Positions 23,001-35,083 of a DNA stretch of 64,000 nucleotides are shown here, in pieces. Within the stretch, counting starts at the first letter, position 1. Each line of letters starts with the position of its first letter. The DNA is from Ehretia macrophylla (taxonomy: Eukaryota; Streptophyta; Magnoliopsida; Boraginales; Ehretiaceae): assembly GCA_037974665.1 (NCBI GenBank), contig CM075773.1, forward strand, positions 48,748,080-48,812,079. The letters run 5' to 3'. The position numbers and the translations under genes were made by a program. A model generated the notes under the pieces. That model made no database searches. It worked only from the letters and a program-made list of their open reading frames with translations, and had not been told where the DNA came from.

Positions 23001-24516
23001 GTCTAGAGATGTGAATTCAAGAAATGTTTCTTCTCAGGAAACTTTAGCATCCAAAAGCTCTGCAGCAAAATATAGCAGTCGAACAGAGAAGGTTATCAGC
23101 AACTTTTTGGAGAATCCAGTGCTGAAAGATGAAGATGGCGAACCAAATGAGCTGGTATACAGAAATGAACAATGTTCTACTTTTTAGGATGCCTTTATGT
23201 TGCTCTCTGAATCCCACTAATTCTTGATACTGTTAGCTACATGAAGTCCACAATTATTCGCCTGCTTAAAAAATGCCATAATTGATTGAGAGGTCAATTC
23301 TAACTTTGCGTCATAATTTCTTCCTGTTGCAACTGCCTGGTGATATTACACCTTGCCATAATCTTGGGAAGCATCACAGGTGAGATGCAGATTTTGCCTT
23401 CTTTAGGGTTGAAAGGCCATAACAACAACAACAAATTAAACTGAGTTCTTCAGATTCCATGTGGTCAAATTTGATCAATATTTGATTCTTTGTGTTTAGC
23501 GGAGAAACTTAGAGTTTCTCAACTCCATAACCCCACACCATAATTTTACTTCTTTAGATCATTTGAAGCAGATCAAAGTCAATGAGCATCAAACTTGCAT
23601 TCCATCTATGACATTTAACCTCAACTTATCCTGGTAATCTGAAGTGCCTTTTTCCTACTCTCAACTTGGCTTTAGTTTATTGTCTAGTTTATCATCTGAA
23701 ATAGTGTGATAGAAAATAACATGCACTAAGAAACTCAAGTATCACGTTCTTAATTCTGTCATCATATATCACATTTCTTATGCCAGAAACGCATTCAACA
23801 CGCAGAAGACTTTAGGAAGGTTTAGGCTATGATATTTACTAGTTCAGAAAATATCTTAATCGCTGGATTTGCTTTCTGCAGGCTGAGCGTTTGCGGTCAG
23901 AGAACAACTTGCTTCAGATGGTAAAGTTTCAGATCAACTAAGATTTCCCAACTTATTTGAAAGTCAACTAATTTGAGTTGCAATATTTTCATCTGAACAT
24001 GCATAAGATTGACTTCTTAAACTGTGGACTACTTGCTAGGTAGAAGATTGTGTTTGAATGATAGAAATATGGAAGCAGGGACCAAATATGGCTATTTCTA
24101 TTGGTAATTAGTTCATTCAACAAATTATTTAATGAATCAATTTGTAATCTGGACCCTTTCCGAGAAGTCATTTGCAGAGTATCTGAAATCATCATGTTTA
24201 GTCTGCTTGAGAAAGTAGTTTCAGAAACTTCCATATAAATATACAATGATAGTCCTCTTTAGCCAATTGAAACTACTAGCCTGGCTTCTATTGAATTTGC
24301 TGAAAAGTATCCTGAAAATTGAATTTGCTGCATATTTAGGTGTTGAAACACCAGCAAATTATCGAAGAGCTTATGCAGGAAAATGAGAAGCTCCACCAAA
24401 TATTGGTGGACGACTTGAAAATCTCACCAAGCAAGCTTCAAACAAGATATTCAAGTAGAAGTAAGTCTCCGTGTGCTGAATGTTTCGAATGCCGTAGAAA
24501 ACAAAGAAAGAGGTGA
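20025..24516 (+). CDS. Conserved plant protein with glycine-zipper segments and C-terminal coiled coil
   Basis: Seven exons: 20025-20154, 21697-21785, 21865-21940, 22662-22711, 22801-23154, 23882-23920 and 24340-24516. All introns are GT-AG and phases agree, giving 304 residues. Two stretches in which every second residue is Gly (about 26-38 and 85-99) flank a conserved middle (NEVMSATRGATDAFSGVGRH); these could insert in or pack against a membrane. Residues 134-149 are two perfect copies of GQGLIPAP. A Ser-rich linker follows, then a heptad-like segment (about 234-275, AERLRSENNLLQM… EELMQENEKLHQIL) predicted to form a coiled coil. The basic Cys-containing tail ends ECFECRRKQRKR. I believe this is a widely conserved plant family without known function; I do not assign a role. 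Intron 1 (1.5 kb) holds a G-rich stretch at 20795-20832; introns 3 and 5 are about 0.7 kb and contain no other gene that I can see. Confidence 0.8.
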
Positions 24517-26131
24517 TATGCAACTCCTTGCTGTAAAATTTTATGCCATTCATGCCATAGACTAGAAAATGCTTTACTGTGATTCGTTTTACGTCAGATT
24601 TCACATATGTTGTACAACTGTGTGGCTTACCTGTCAAGAGAATTAGCAGAAGTAGTATGTGGGCTAGATCAAAGCCACTTTTTTTCATGGGTTGTGAAAA
24701 CATTCTTCTCTAAACTTTTCTGAAATTCTTTTTCGTTTTCCTTTTTTTTCCCCTCATCGCATGTTTATATGTGGCGGTGAAATAAGGCCTTTCACTCAGT
24801 AATGTTCCATGTTGTGTGTCAGCATGTGATTCTAAATTTTATCACTATCACCGAAGAACTCCTTTCCTGGTCCCCCCCTTTCCCCACCGTCCCCAAAAAC
24901 ACACACACAGAGAAAAGAAACAGCGGTCTTGTTTTCCTTGAAACCTTCATTGTGGGTCGTTAAAGGGGTTATTTTTTCAACTTTATGGTTTTTTTGGCTT
25001 TATTTTCTTTTACTTGAGTGATGCCAATTGCTCTTGTCCAGATTTGATAAGGTAACCCCAAAATCTGCTATTGAATTCTTTATGTAAAACCTTTGCTGTA
25101 GATCTAATAATCAATTGGTTAACTGCTGATTTATCAACCATGTTGAGAATATAATGTGAAAATTCATGTCACCGGAGTTAGTTACTTACGGATCACAATA
25201 GCAAGCATGGTTATAAGGACAACCCGATGTATGGAACTCAGGTCCGGGGAAGGGTAAAAATGTTGGAAGTAAAATGTTGAATGCTACAAGAACTGGAATA
25301 TCCTTCCCAACAAATTTTGATTATCTTGCATTTGCCCCATCTTCTTGTATGAAAATTTTTGTTAGCCTTGTTAGTGAGTGAGATTATCATTTTGTAAGTT
25401 GATTCTAGTTGAGTTCTGAGACTACATTAAGGTGGGTAAAGCTCCTCATTGCATATTCTTCTTTAAAATCTTAAAGAAAAAATCTCAAGTCAGACTTCAT
25501 TAGTCTCTCGTGGGTTCTACCAATATATATATATATATATATATATATGATAGTTTCGGAAAAAAAGAGGGTTAACTAGTGGAACTGACAATAAAAAGTT
25601 ATCTTCAGGAAAAAGGTAAGGATAAAAAGTTGCATCATGATTCTGCAAGGCTCCTTTACATAGAATCCAATGCTTAGTTATGACCATCTTTGGTCTGAGA
25701 ATCTTGTGTATTGAGAGAACAAGTGTATCAGTTCTCAAAATTGATGCGGTTACTATGGTACGTGTGCCAATTATAGGTTGTTCGATAGTATAATTCTTTT
25801 AATGACGAGAAATTTATCGAAATTTTTCGTAAGTAAAATTATATTGAATTATCCTAAAACTATAAATTTCGTGATGTAAAGGCATGTTTTAATGCAATTT
25901 CAAACCAATCAAGAGTCACACAATATGAATAATAAGAGGATATATTTTTTATATTTAATTATAACAAATCGTTATCTAATTATTTCTATCAAACAATAAT
26001 CAATATAATGTTGGTGTGACTTGTGGGCATATAGTTAAAAATGAAGTTGGCACCACCATGTGCACATCGCAATACTGCCCATGTTCCTTTATTTCATATT
26101 AGCCCCACCACCACAAAGCAAACTCTCTTCC
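24517..26131. other. Gene-free intergenic DNA
   Basis: 3' flank of the glycine-zipper gene followed by AT-rich DNA. A (TA)13-14 microsatellite stands at about 25522-25549. No further gene or element is supported. Confidence 0.4.
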
Positions 26132-26333
26132 TTATGCCTCCACCAATAAAAGCCACTCTCCTTAAAAAAATTTAGTTCATAATCGTTAGGTCAGGCAATG
26201 AAATAATAATGTATTCATTGTTGGAATGTTTGTTATGCCTCCACCAATAAAAGCCACTCTCCTTAAAAAAATTTAGTTCATAATCGTTAGGTCAGGCAAT
26301 GAAATAATAATGTATTCATTGTTGGAATGTTTG
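26132..26333 (+). repeat. Perfect 101-bp tandem duplication
   Basis: The block 26132-26232 (ttatgcctccaccaat … ggaatgtttg) is repeated without visible change at 26233-26333, so the duplication is recent. No gene overlaps. Confidence 0.95.
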
Positions 26334-27457
26334 TCTTACAGTAATATCTAATTCGATCTATATATCATGAATTGTGCAAGTGAAGATATTTTCAAGAGTT
26401 AACCAAAAAAAAATCTTTCCCAATGTGCACAAAAAGTCTAAAAGGATACCTCCACGTTTGCCCTGGAAAGTCACCTTATCTGAATGATTTCCTCCGCTCA
26501 TTTCTAACCCTCCAGCTAGCACACAACCTTTTCTTTTTCCTTCCTTTCCCTTGCCCATTCCATCAATTCATCATTCCAACTAACTCATTCACGTATTTAA
26601 TAATGGTGAATTGTCTATATAATTAAAAATAAATTAAATGATTTATTGTCATTGTATCTTTTTATATTACGAGAAATCCAAATCTCCCCTTCCAAGTTTC
26701 AAATAATCTATAACACGAAAACCTGTAACATTTGACTACGGTGTCTTTTTCTTCTCTTCCTTTCCCATTTTTGATATAACAACATATAGAAATTTGAATG
26801 TTTTCCTCCACCCTCCTAATCTCTCTTTTCTTTGTTACACTCAATGATATTGCCAAGGGAGCAAATTTACTAACATTATTTGAATAATAGAGTAGCTCGT
26901 CATACGAAATTCTTGCGATGTGCAGAGTTGATTTTGGGTCCGAAAAATTTAGCATAGATCTTTTAACTCTACTACCATCAATAAGAAGTGGATGCATGAC
27001 TGTGTAGTAATTTACATGCTCGATGGAATTGTTTTCAAGAACGAGTCTATACATACAAGCATCACAATCAAGCAATCATGTAAACATAAACTCAATTCTA
27101 AAAGCACAAACAAGAAACTTTAAGCTAATTAGTCAAAATGTAACATCTGATGAATCTCCAATCAAGTATCATCCTCCTCATAAATCACAAATGGAGTTCC
27201 AAGACTCAAACACTAGAAACTAAAAGAAAAATATGTAGAGAAAAGGTAAGGAAATGAAAACAAAAAAGAATACAGAAATAATTATTTTAATCTACACCAA
27301 ATGCAAATTAAGGAAATTCTTGGGTTAGCCTAGACTAACCCATCAGTTTTTGATATGGTTGGTAGGACTCACACGTGTGGATTCTACCTGATGTCAGTCT
27401 AAACTGAACGAATAATTTCCCATAAATCAAAAGAAAGATCAATGACCACTGCTAGCT
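26334..27457. other. Intergenic DNA downstream of the AGP gene
   Basis: A 137-codon open frame on the minus strand (26662-27075) shows no recognisable domain. A short inverted repeat gggttag…ctaaccc stands at 27322-27341. Nothing else is supported. Confidence 0.35.
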
Positions 27458-27934
27458 TTAAGCAAGTAGTGCAACTCCTCCAAGCAAAGCAAGAATGGCC
27501 ATGCTACTTCCATGCAAAGCACCTGAACCATCTTCACTTGAAGGTGCAGATGGTGGCATTGATGGAATCATCATCCCTGGTGACATTGATGGAGGCATCA
27601 TCATAGATGGGCTCATACCTGGTGCCATGGGTGGTGCAGGAGGAGATGCAGGCATTTCAGGTGCCATTGATGTAGGTGGTGAGCTCATTGGTGTCATTGT
27701 GGGAGGTGATGATGCCGTTGGAGGTGGTGACGTGGTTGGCGGCATGCTTGTAGGTGGTGACGTGGTTGGTGGCATGCTTGTAGGTGGTGGCGTCATCATT
27801 GTTGGAGGGTTTGCAGCCATGGAAGGTGGCATTGGCATAGCCATTGGTGGTGCTGCTATTGGAGATTGTGCAATGGACAAAGAAACAAGTGAAAGTGATA
27901 AGGAAAGCATGAACATGGCACTTAAGAAAGCCAT
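27458..27934 (-). CDS. Short classical arabinogalactan protein (AGP-like)
   Basis: 158 residues from the Met at 27934. A Met 23 codons upstream (28003) is in frame, but starting there would bury the signal peptide, so the inner start is preferred. Residues 1-22 form a hydrophobic secretion signal ending SIAQ. The mature part is dominated by Pro, Ser, Thr, Ala and Met, with many SP, TP and AP pairs, the sites where hydroxyproline-linked arabinogalactan is attached. The C-terminus (SEDGSGALHG then SSMAILALLGGVALLA) looks like a GPI-anchor signal, so the protein should sit on the outer face of the plasma membrane. A 30-bp unit coding for PPTSMPPTTS is tandemly repeated (27721-27780). High methionine content is unusual but known in some AGPs. 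The long plus-strand frame over the same region is only its shadow. Confidence 0.8.
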   Translation of the reverse strand: MAFLSAMFMLSLSLSLVSLSIAQSPIAAPPMAMPMPPSMAANPPTMMTPPPTSMPPTTSPPTSMPPTTSPPPTASSPPTMTPMSSPPTSMAPEMPASPPAPPMAPGMSPSMMMPPSMSPGMMIPSMPPSAPSSEDGSGALHGSSMAILALLGGVALLA

Positions 27935-28061
27935 GTTTGTTGGCAGAGAAGAATGTGGAGAAGATGGATTGCTAAGTAGACAAATGTTGAACAAAGAGCA
28001 CAAGTTTTACTAAGAAAGTAGTTGATGTTTGAGACAGAACAGAGACTAGGTAAGAGGTTGG

Positions 28062-28067
28062 TATATA
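28062..28067 (-). promoter_or_regulatory. TATA box of the AGP-like gene
   Basis: On the minus strand CTTTATATACC lies about 130 bp before the chosen start codon. The region between is C/T-rich, as in many plant 5' leaders. Confidence 0.45.
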
Positions 28068-28119
28068 AAGGCAAAAAATGATGAGACGATGTAGGTAAGG
28101 AAATTATCTTGTTTGGCAT

Positions 28120-29652
28120 ACCATTGGGTGCATGGAGTCTTCATGCAGTCAAGAAATGGGCATATATAGTCAAAATGTGGGTAAAATAATTAGGTAGTGA
28201 TTTATTATAATCAGACATTCTAAGTTCGAATTATTGTTTAAGCCTCTACGGTAACCGAAAGGAAAAGAAACGGGCATAGAATAATGTGAATTGGTGAGAT
28301 ATATAGTGGTTTCTTTTTTTGGATGACGATGAAGTATTTATCCTAGGTATTATCACATTAGATTTATCTCAAAGTTATAAATCTCATAGTGCAGTGACCC
28401 GTCCTAACACTTACTCCAGATTAGACAAGGATCAAGCAATTTTTGTAATGAAAAAACATAACTTGAATTTAGAATATTTAATCACATTAATTTATTATCT
28501 GATTACTCCACCCAACTGTTATGGGCTTGATGAAATAGTGGTTGAGCACTTTGATACTTGTCATGCCAAAAGGCCAATACCCTTATAGACATAATGGAAT
28601 TTTTGTCTACAAGGAATTTTTGCAATGGAATAATGGAATAGTAGACAATAATGGAACCTTTGTAATTAGCAAAAACAATGGAATTTTTATGTTATCCTAA
28701 AGGTATAAAACATGAACAACTCAATTCCAGATTAGATTATCTCTTTTTAAAGCAAACAAATGTATAAGTTGAGAAAAAACTTCTTATCTTTTTTCCATTT
28801 CTTGATTCCCTTCGCATGACTATGGTGACTCCACTAATAGTAAAATGTCACGATTCGAGCGCAAATCACCCATGCACCATCTCAAATCCCCAGGGTCAGT
28901 TTTAGCCTATTTGATCAGGGCAATAAACACAAATAAATCAAAATATATAATTAGTTCAGAACGAGTCAACAACAGTAATTTTTTATAATATAGACGTCAA
29001 ATATTAGGTCAGACATATTTGTAATTTGTATAGTTTGATACCTTTTAACTTTGTTCAAATTTTAAGAGAAATTACAGTTCGTGACAAAACACTCACCGTC
29101 AAGTATCATTTAATATCCCAAGCATCTGGCTCTACCTAAATGATATTTGGAAGTTCCTTATGGTTAAAGCATGAGAACCTCATGCCTTTGGTGGTAGCAC
29201 AAACATAATATCTCCATTGTGTGTAATATCGACACTACATTGTAAGCTGTCCCAACACCACGGTTTTGTGGTGCTGATTGTAGTCCCTGCTTTCAATGCC
29301 TACCTGTAAGTCTAAAGACTTTGTGAGTGTTAATGGCCTAAAGGTACACAACACATAATGGTCTCATGCTTGCACGTTTATTTTCCCCCATCAAACTCGT
29401 GAGTGCTGACATTGATGATCACAAGAATCACAATTGAAACCAGATAGACGACCCACACACAACTAATGAACCAAGTTATGGCGTGCAAGACTCCGAGAGT
29501 TAGTTTAGTAATGGAGTGTTTAAAATATATATAGATGATTTATTCACGTTTTAAATTTAAATTAGTCAATATATTAATTTTTTTTTGGAATCAGTTTTGT
29601 ACTGTAAGGCTTTGTACCTGATTAACTTAAACCATATCTTCTCCCAATAACA
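28120..29652. other. Gene-free intergenic DNA
   Basis: Short frames only (the longest 89 codons at 28319-28588, no recognisable domain). I see no structured element here. Confidence 0.4.
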
Positions 29653-29800
29653 GAGACAAATTCAGAATTATTGTTCAGTGGGGGCTAAAAATACACAATT
29701 TGGTACTCGTATACAAATAAATTTTTTCTTGTGAGGACTAAATTGATTTTTCAGCCTAAAAAATAAACATGTTTTCCAAAAATACAGACACAACTCATTC
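29653..29800 (+). repeat. Dispersed repeat, copy 3
   Basis: It carries 'gttcagtgggggctaaaa', 'acacaattt', a T-run and 'gaggactaaattgattttt', matching the copies at 1-140 and 9668-9840 in order and spacing. Confidence 0.5.
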
Positions 29801-31385
29801 CTATAATGGCTTTTCTCTTGGGGTAAGTGGAAGATGCAGTTCTTACTGACCCATGACTAGCTCTACCTTTACCCGACGTGTCCTAAAATTTGACACTTTT
29901 AAAAGAAACCCAAGAGCATTCATTTGTTACTTACAATCGGACTGTTAGAATAAGGAAATGTTCAATAACAGGTCATCTTTCTGCTTATGTAAACTATCCA
30001 AAATGTTCAATAATAGTCCATCTTTTCTTACACTTCTCTCTAGCTCACATCCCATCAATTTTGCTCTATGCCTAAAAATGCTAAAATGATTCATCATTGT
30101 AGAAATCCACCATTCATGTGTTTTTCCAAAAAAGTAAGAGGCTTCCTATGTGCCACAGCCATTAATGCTCTCTCTATGTGGGGTGGGGGGAGAAATAGGG
30201 TTATTTGATGCATTTTGATGCATTTAATGAACAATGTTCTTTGCATATGTAGGGTAGGCAAAAGTCTTCCGTCCGGTTGGGTTGGATGATATGATTGAGT
30301 GTGAGAGTTGAGATTTACATATATATGAGATCTATTCTTATCTCTCAATCAAATTATTCGATTACCAGATAAAAGTATTATCCGTAAAATAGTATTGTCT
30401 GACTATCCATCTAAATTGCATAGAGCGTTTTTTAATTTGCATCTTTAATCAACTGCCATCTAAGGTTCCAAGATTCTAAATTGGCCCATCTTACAAAAAA
30501 TCCTGTTAGCTTTGTGTTCTTTGGTGCAAAACTGTGCCAACTGGCAAATCGCACCTTGAAGTCTCCAGAACACTGGACCAGCTACCTCAGTCGCTTCTCG
30601 TGTTGTTAGAGAAAAATAAAAAGTAAAATATCTCCTTGTATAATTATAGCATAATTGAATTTTATGATTAGAAAATTTAATTAATCCATATAAATAAATT
30701 AAAATATTTAATATCAGTAGATAAGATATTAAGTTAGTACACTTAATACTAATTAATTTTAAAATAGAATATCAGGCTATTAACGTGATATCAAAGTAAA
30801 ATTTTAGTCTTATATTATTCATTCACTTGCATACATATTATTGTTTATCGACTTGGTATACAATTTTCAAATTTACTTATTCTATTACGTCAATCAGTTA
30901 ACCATAAATAACACCTGAAGAGGGTATTGGAATGTATGACTTAAAATGCACTGATTTTGTGGTCATCTTCACTCCCAAAAAATATCGCGTGATTTAGAAA
31001 TTATTAGTCAGGAGAAAGGTTTGTTTGGACATTTGGATTCTCAACTAGGTGGTCTTCAATTACCTCCTTGTGTGGCAGGGATAAGATAAAAGAAAGCACT
31101 CCAGGGATACCCTAATCCTGACAATCTTTCATTTTATGATAAGACCTTTTTTTTGAAACTTCCCTATAAGCAATTCTGTTAAAACTATTAAGAAACAATT
31201 ACTGTTGAGATGAATTTAAAATATTCTATTAATAAATTTAATTTTGATGACAAAATACGTGAAGATTAAATGATTTACTAACTAAAAGTACAGAAAAAAT
31301 ATCAAAAGATTTTGAATAATTTTGTGGACCAAGTGAAAACTGCAGCCTCCAAATGCCTTTAACTTAATGGAAGGATTGTCAAAGT
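29801..31385. other. Gene-free intergenic DNA
   Basis: AT-rich with short frames. Two copies of 'aaatgttcaataa' near 29957 and 30000 form a small local repeat. No gene supported. Confidence 0.4.
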
Positions 31386-31960
31386 GTTAGAATATATAAT
31401 TCCCTCTATATAGAAAAATATTATTCACTCTAAGACCATTTGATAAGTTTTTATCTCAAAATCAATTAGTGTTAGAAAGAGTAGTTCAATATCTTATATT
31501 TATCCATGTAGGATAATTTAGATTCTTCAACACATGACTCATGATTAATTGATTGACGTGATCAACAAAGCAACAAATTTGGATGAGTAACATACCAAAG
31601 TCAATTATTGAAAGTGCAACTAATCAATGACTACGCGCCACAAGTGGGTCGTGAATGGATATAAGACCAAGACCCAACTCTGATACCATATCAAATCACT
31701 CGAGGGTTCTATATATTCTAAAACTAATTTGTGTTAAAAAGAGTAGCCAAATGTCTTGTATACTAGGTTTGAATATTCTGATTTATCCATGTGAGACAAT
31801 TGAATTTTTCAACAATTAGATCTTTAAGACCATCAGATCACACGTGAGGGGGTGTTAGAATATACGATTCTTCCCACATAATATTATTAGCTCCAAGACC
31901 ATTTTATAAAATTCTCAGTTATTTCAACACTGATTAATTTTAAGATAAAATTACAAGTGA
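31386..31960. mobile_element. Degenerate TRIM-related cluster
   Basis: It contains tgttagaatata at 31388 and again after a 'gtgaggggg' purine tract near 31850, both like the LTR start of the TRIM family. An LTR-like block (31689-31814) ends tcaaca and is preceded on the plus strand by ctctgatacca, i.e. TGGTATCAGAG on the minus strand. Parts point in opposite directions, so it is probably two nested or rearranged copies. No coding capacity. Confidence 0.45.
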
Positions 31961-33626
31961 CAAAAGAGCAACGTTTTAGCTCTTTTTCTTGGAAATTCTA
32001 GGGAACCACGAGGCTATTTGAAGCTTTTGATAACACCAAATGCTGGTAAAAATGAAGTTAGAAATTCCAAGCATACAGAACAAAGAGGTTACAGATAGTG
32101 TGGCTGAGTTTTTTGTATCTGTCTTCTCCTTATAATTGAATATTGTTAAACAGAGCTAACAATGGGTTCTGTAATCAGGAAATGTTTTTAATACCAACAA
32201 CTCATAATAGGTACCAATGGTATGTTGTGGCTGGTCCCATCACATATGGACATTACCTTGCATTAATGATGGGGTCATGTTGTATATGATGTCACATTCA
32301 CATCCCATTCACTCTCCATCTCTCTCTCTCTCTTCTCCATTAAAAAAAGAAAAAAAGAAAAAAAAATTATTTTCTTGAATTTGGATTCTAAGTAGAATGA
32401 TCAATGATGATAATGTAATAATACAGTAATAATAACATAATTTAAAATTTTGAACTATTAAGTGTGGTAATTGTACTATTGATTGTAGATATCAAATAAT
32501 TAATCTTCCTTGTAACATTATAGTGTTATAAAAAGACTAAATCTTTTTTTTTTATGGAAACATAATCAATTGACATGTAAACACATTAAGTCTAATCAAT
32601 TGACCGAAAATATTTAAACACATGTTAGGAGTAGTAGTGAATCCAAGTCACTATACCACCAAGCCTACTACTGGCCTGCAAATACATTGAACCTAATTAA
32701 CTGGTCCAAGATATTTAAACATGTGTTGACAGTAGTAGTGAATTCAAGTCATTATAAACTGAACACATATTTCATACGTAACCAATATGAAACAGAATGT
32801 CACGAAATAACACTTTTGTGTTGGGTAGGTTACTAACACCTTAGTTGATTGAATATTATGTTGGTTTGGATAGGTATTAATTTGTGATTTGAGTGGCTCT
32901 AAATTAGTTATATTATGGTTGCGCACCTAACAAGGTTTAAACGCAGTATATCATGTGTTTAAATTTAGGGCATAAAAAATGCATAGTTAGTTTATGGTGT
33001 CACGGGCCACATGTGGAGATGATGCAACAACACAAGCTCACAGAGTCATATAAAATAAAAAAATAAAAAAACTCTTTGTAGATTTTCCTCATCTATAAAC
33101 ACCCCCCAATGGCTTCCTTGGCTTCTATCTATTTATGCTCAATTATTCACTTCATAAAGTGAGAGAGTAATAGCCATAGATTGTGTGATTGACAATATTA
33201 GTAGGCACTAATAGTCTGCGATTAGAAGAATAGAAAGAAAAAGTTCAAGGCAAAAAGAAGAGAAGAACATAAGTGCAAAAGCATTAGCAACAAAGTAAAC
33301 AAGTTTTTGGCTCGATAAAGGTATGTTTCGGCTTTTATAAATCAGTTATATTTTGCATAATATAGCAACTCGCAAACCAAGGCAAAATGATGGACATGAT
33401 ATGTTAGAGATGTTTTCTTGCAAAAGGGAAGAGAAAGTAATAAAACTCTTTATTCATCTCTTGCGGACTAGGACCAAATCATACTCTCAAGATTGTTTAC
33501 ATATCATTTCTAGGAAAAACACTATAGTTCAGCAACCGAACCATCCAGCTGTGACAGTGCATGTGGGCCCCACACCACACCCACATGTCTCACAGCCGGA
33601 GAACTGAATAATTTTTTTCATCATTT
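31961..33626. other. Intergenic DNA, possible non-coding transcription unit near 33100
   Basis: A (CT)n run at about 32319-32336 and poly-A/T stretches are present; a near repeat 'gtagtagtgaat(c/t)caagtca' occurs near 32632 and 32736. Around 33100 a ctataaaca word is followed by a purine-rich stretch and an intron-donor-like aag/gtatgt at about 33319. No long frame follows, so a gene cannot be claimed. Confidence 0.3.
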
Positions 33627-33978
33627 ATGTACGATTTAAGCAGAAAATGAATCTGAAAACATCTTATCAATTGAGAAATTTTCAAGATTATAGCTTGAAA
33701 AAAACCTATAGAAAAAGTATTCCAACAAAACCAGTAAGCAAGTATACAAAACAACAATGTAAGAAGGCAAATGCAGAGAGGAGAATAGACGTTTTACATC
33801 TCATGTACGATTTAAGCAGAAAATGAATCTGAAAACATCTTATCAATTGAGAAATTTTCAAGATTATAGCTTGAAAAAAACCTATAGAAAAAGTATTCCA
33901 ACAAAACCAGTAAGCAAGTATACAAAACAACAATGTAAGAAGGCAAATGCAGAGAGGAGAATAGACGTTTTACATCTC
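33627..33978 (+). repeat. 176-bp tandem duplication
   Basis: The block 33627-33802 (atgtacgatttaagcag … cgttttacatctc) is followed directly by an apparently identical block 33803-33978. The short frames that recur within it on both strands are artefacts of this duplication. Confidence 0.95.
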
Positions 33979-35083
33979 AATCAACAATGCTATGTCACAG
34001 AGAAATGCACAACAAAAACAACAAGAATGTTACCCCTCTGAGCTTTTTCCATATTTTCCCAAGTATAACGATTCCGTGTAGCTCAAGGCCATATCAACAC
34101 TTGTCTCTCTATTTCTTGAGATAGAGTTGCTTCATAAACCATTTGTTATCACCGTCTTTGGTCAGCAAGCAAGGGTTCAGATTCAGGGGCTGCACACAGC
34201 AAAGTTTTTAACAAGTGAGCCTAGGGAACCATCCAATATCGTTGAAGTAAGAACATATCTTTCAAAAATAAATGAAATAAATAGAAGAAACTTGGAGCAA
34301 AATTTTTTTTTTTTACATTAAACTGAACTCTAACTCTGGAAGTACATGCAGTATTAGTAATCGTTCTGTGTAAAAGAACTATCTACCATACACGGCGACG
34401 TGCATATCGCTACAAATTCTGACAACATGACAACAATTATTTCTCTGTGAGAAGAGATTAAAACCTCACATAAGTAAGCAGGACTTTGCCATCAGGGACC
34501 ATATTGTGACATTTCACATTTGTGCTCAACAGAATCCCATCACAGAATATCTTGAAAATATCTAACATTATTGGACAGAAAAAGCAAAATATATATATAT
34601 ATATACTCATTATTAGTGAATTTCTAAAGTTGTTTCACATTCCTCAAACTTCATTATTCTTCATTTAAACACAACACGTAAAATAAAATTATGAGCTTTA
34701 ATTCCTTCTCTCTTTTCCGATTCATCCATGGTCTGCACTGTAATTTTCTGTAGAAGTCATCAATATGATCTTCACACTAGCTGTGAGGGAAGATGCAGCA
34801 CTAGGGGCAAACAGTTGAACTTATAACTATTAAATACAACTACCTATAAATGGTTAGCAGAACAAAGGTAAAGGCAGCTCGAACGTAGGGAAAGAATTTC
34901 TTGCAAATACTTGATGCATTGAATTCTTGAGAGAACTCTTCTGATATTCATGGTCTTCCTTTCAGATCTAATAATACATTTTTGTTTACTTTGCCTATGC
35001 ATATTGAATAGCAAAGGAGAAACTAAATATTAAAAAGCTGGTATCTGTTCTAAATGTTATCAGTTCAAATGAGGAAGATCATG
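33979..35083. other. Gene-free region downstream of the transporter gene
   Basis: AT-rich DNA beyond the 3' end of the minus-strand transporter gene. No coding or structural feature is supported. Confidence 0.4.

Noticed and set aside
26662..27075. 137-codon frame on the minus strand
   Set aside because: No recognisable domain, no promoter or splice context, and the length is possible by chance in this composition.
27495..28013. 172-codon Gly/Val/Ile-rich frame on the plus strand
   Set aside because: It is the antisense shadow of the Pro/Met/Ser-rich AGP gene; the composition follows from the codons of the real gene.
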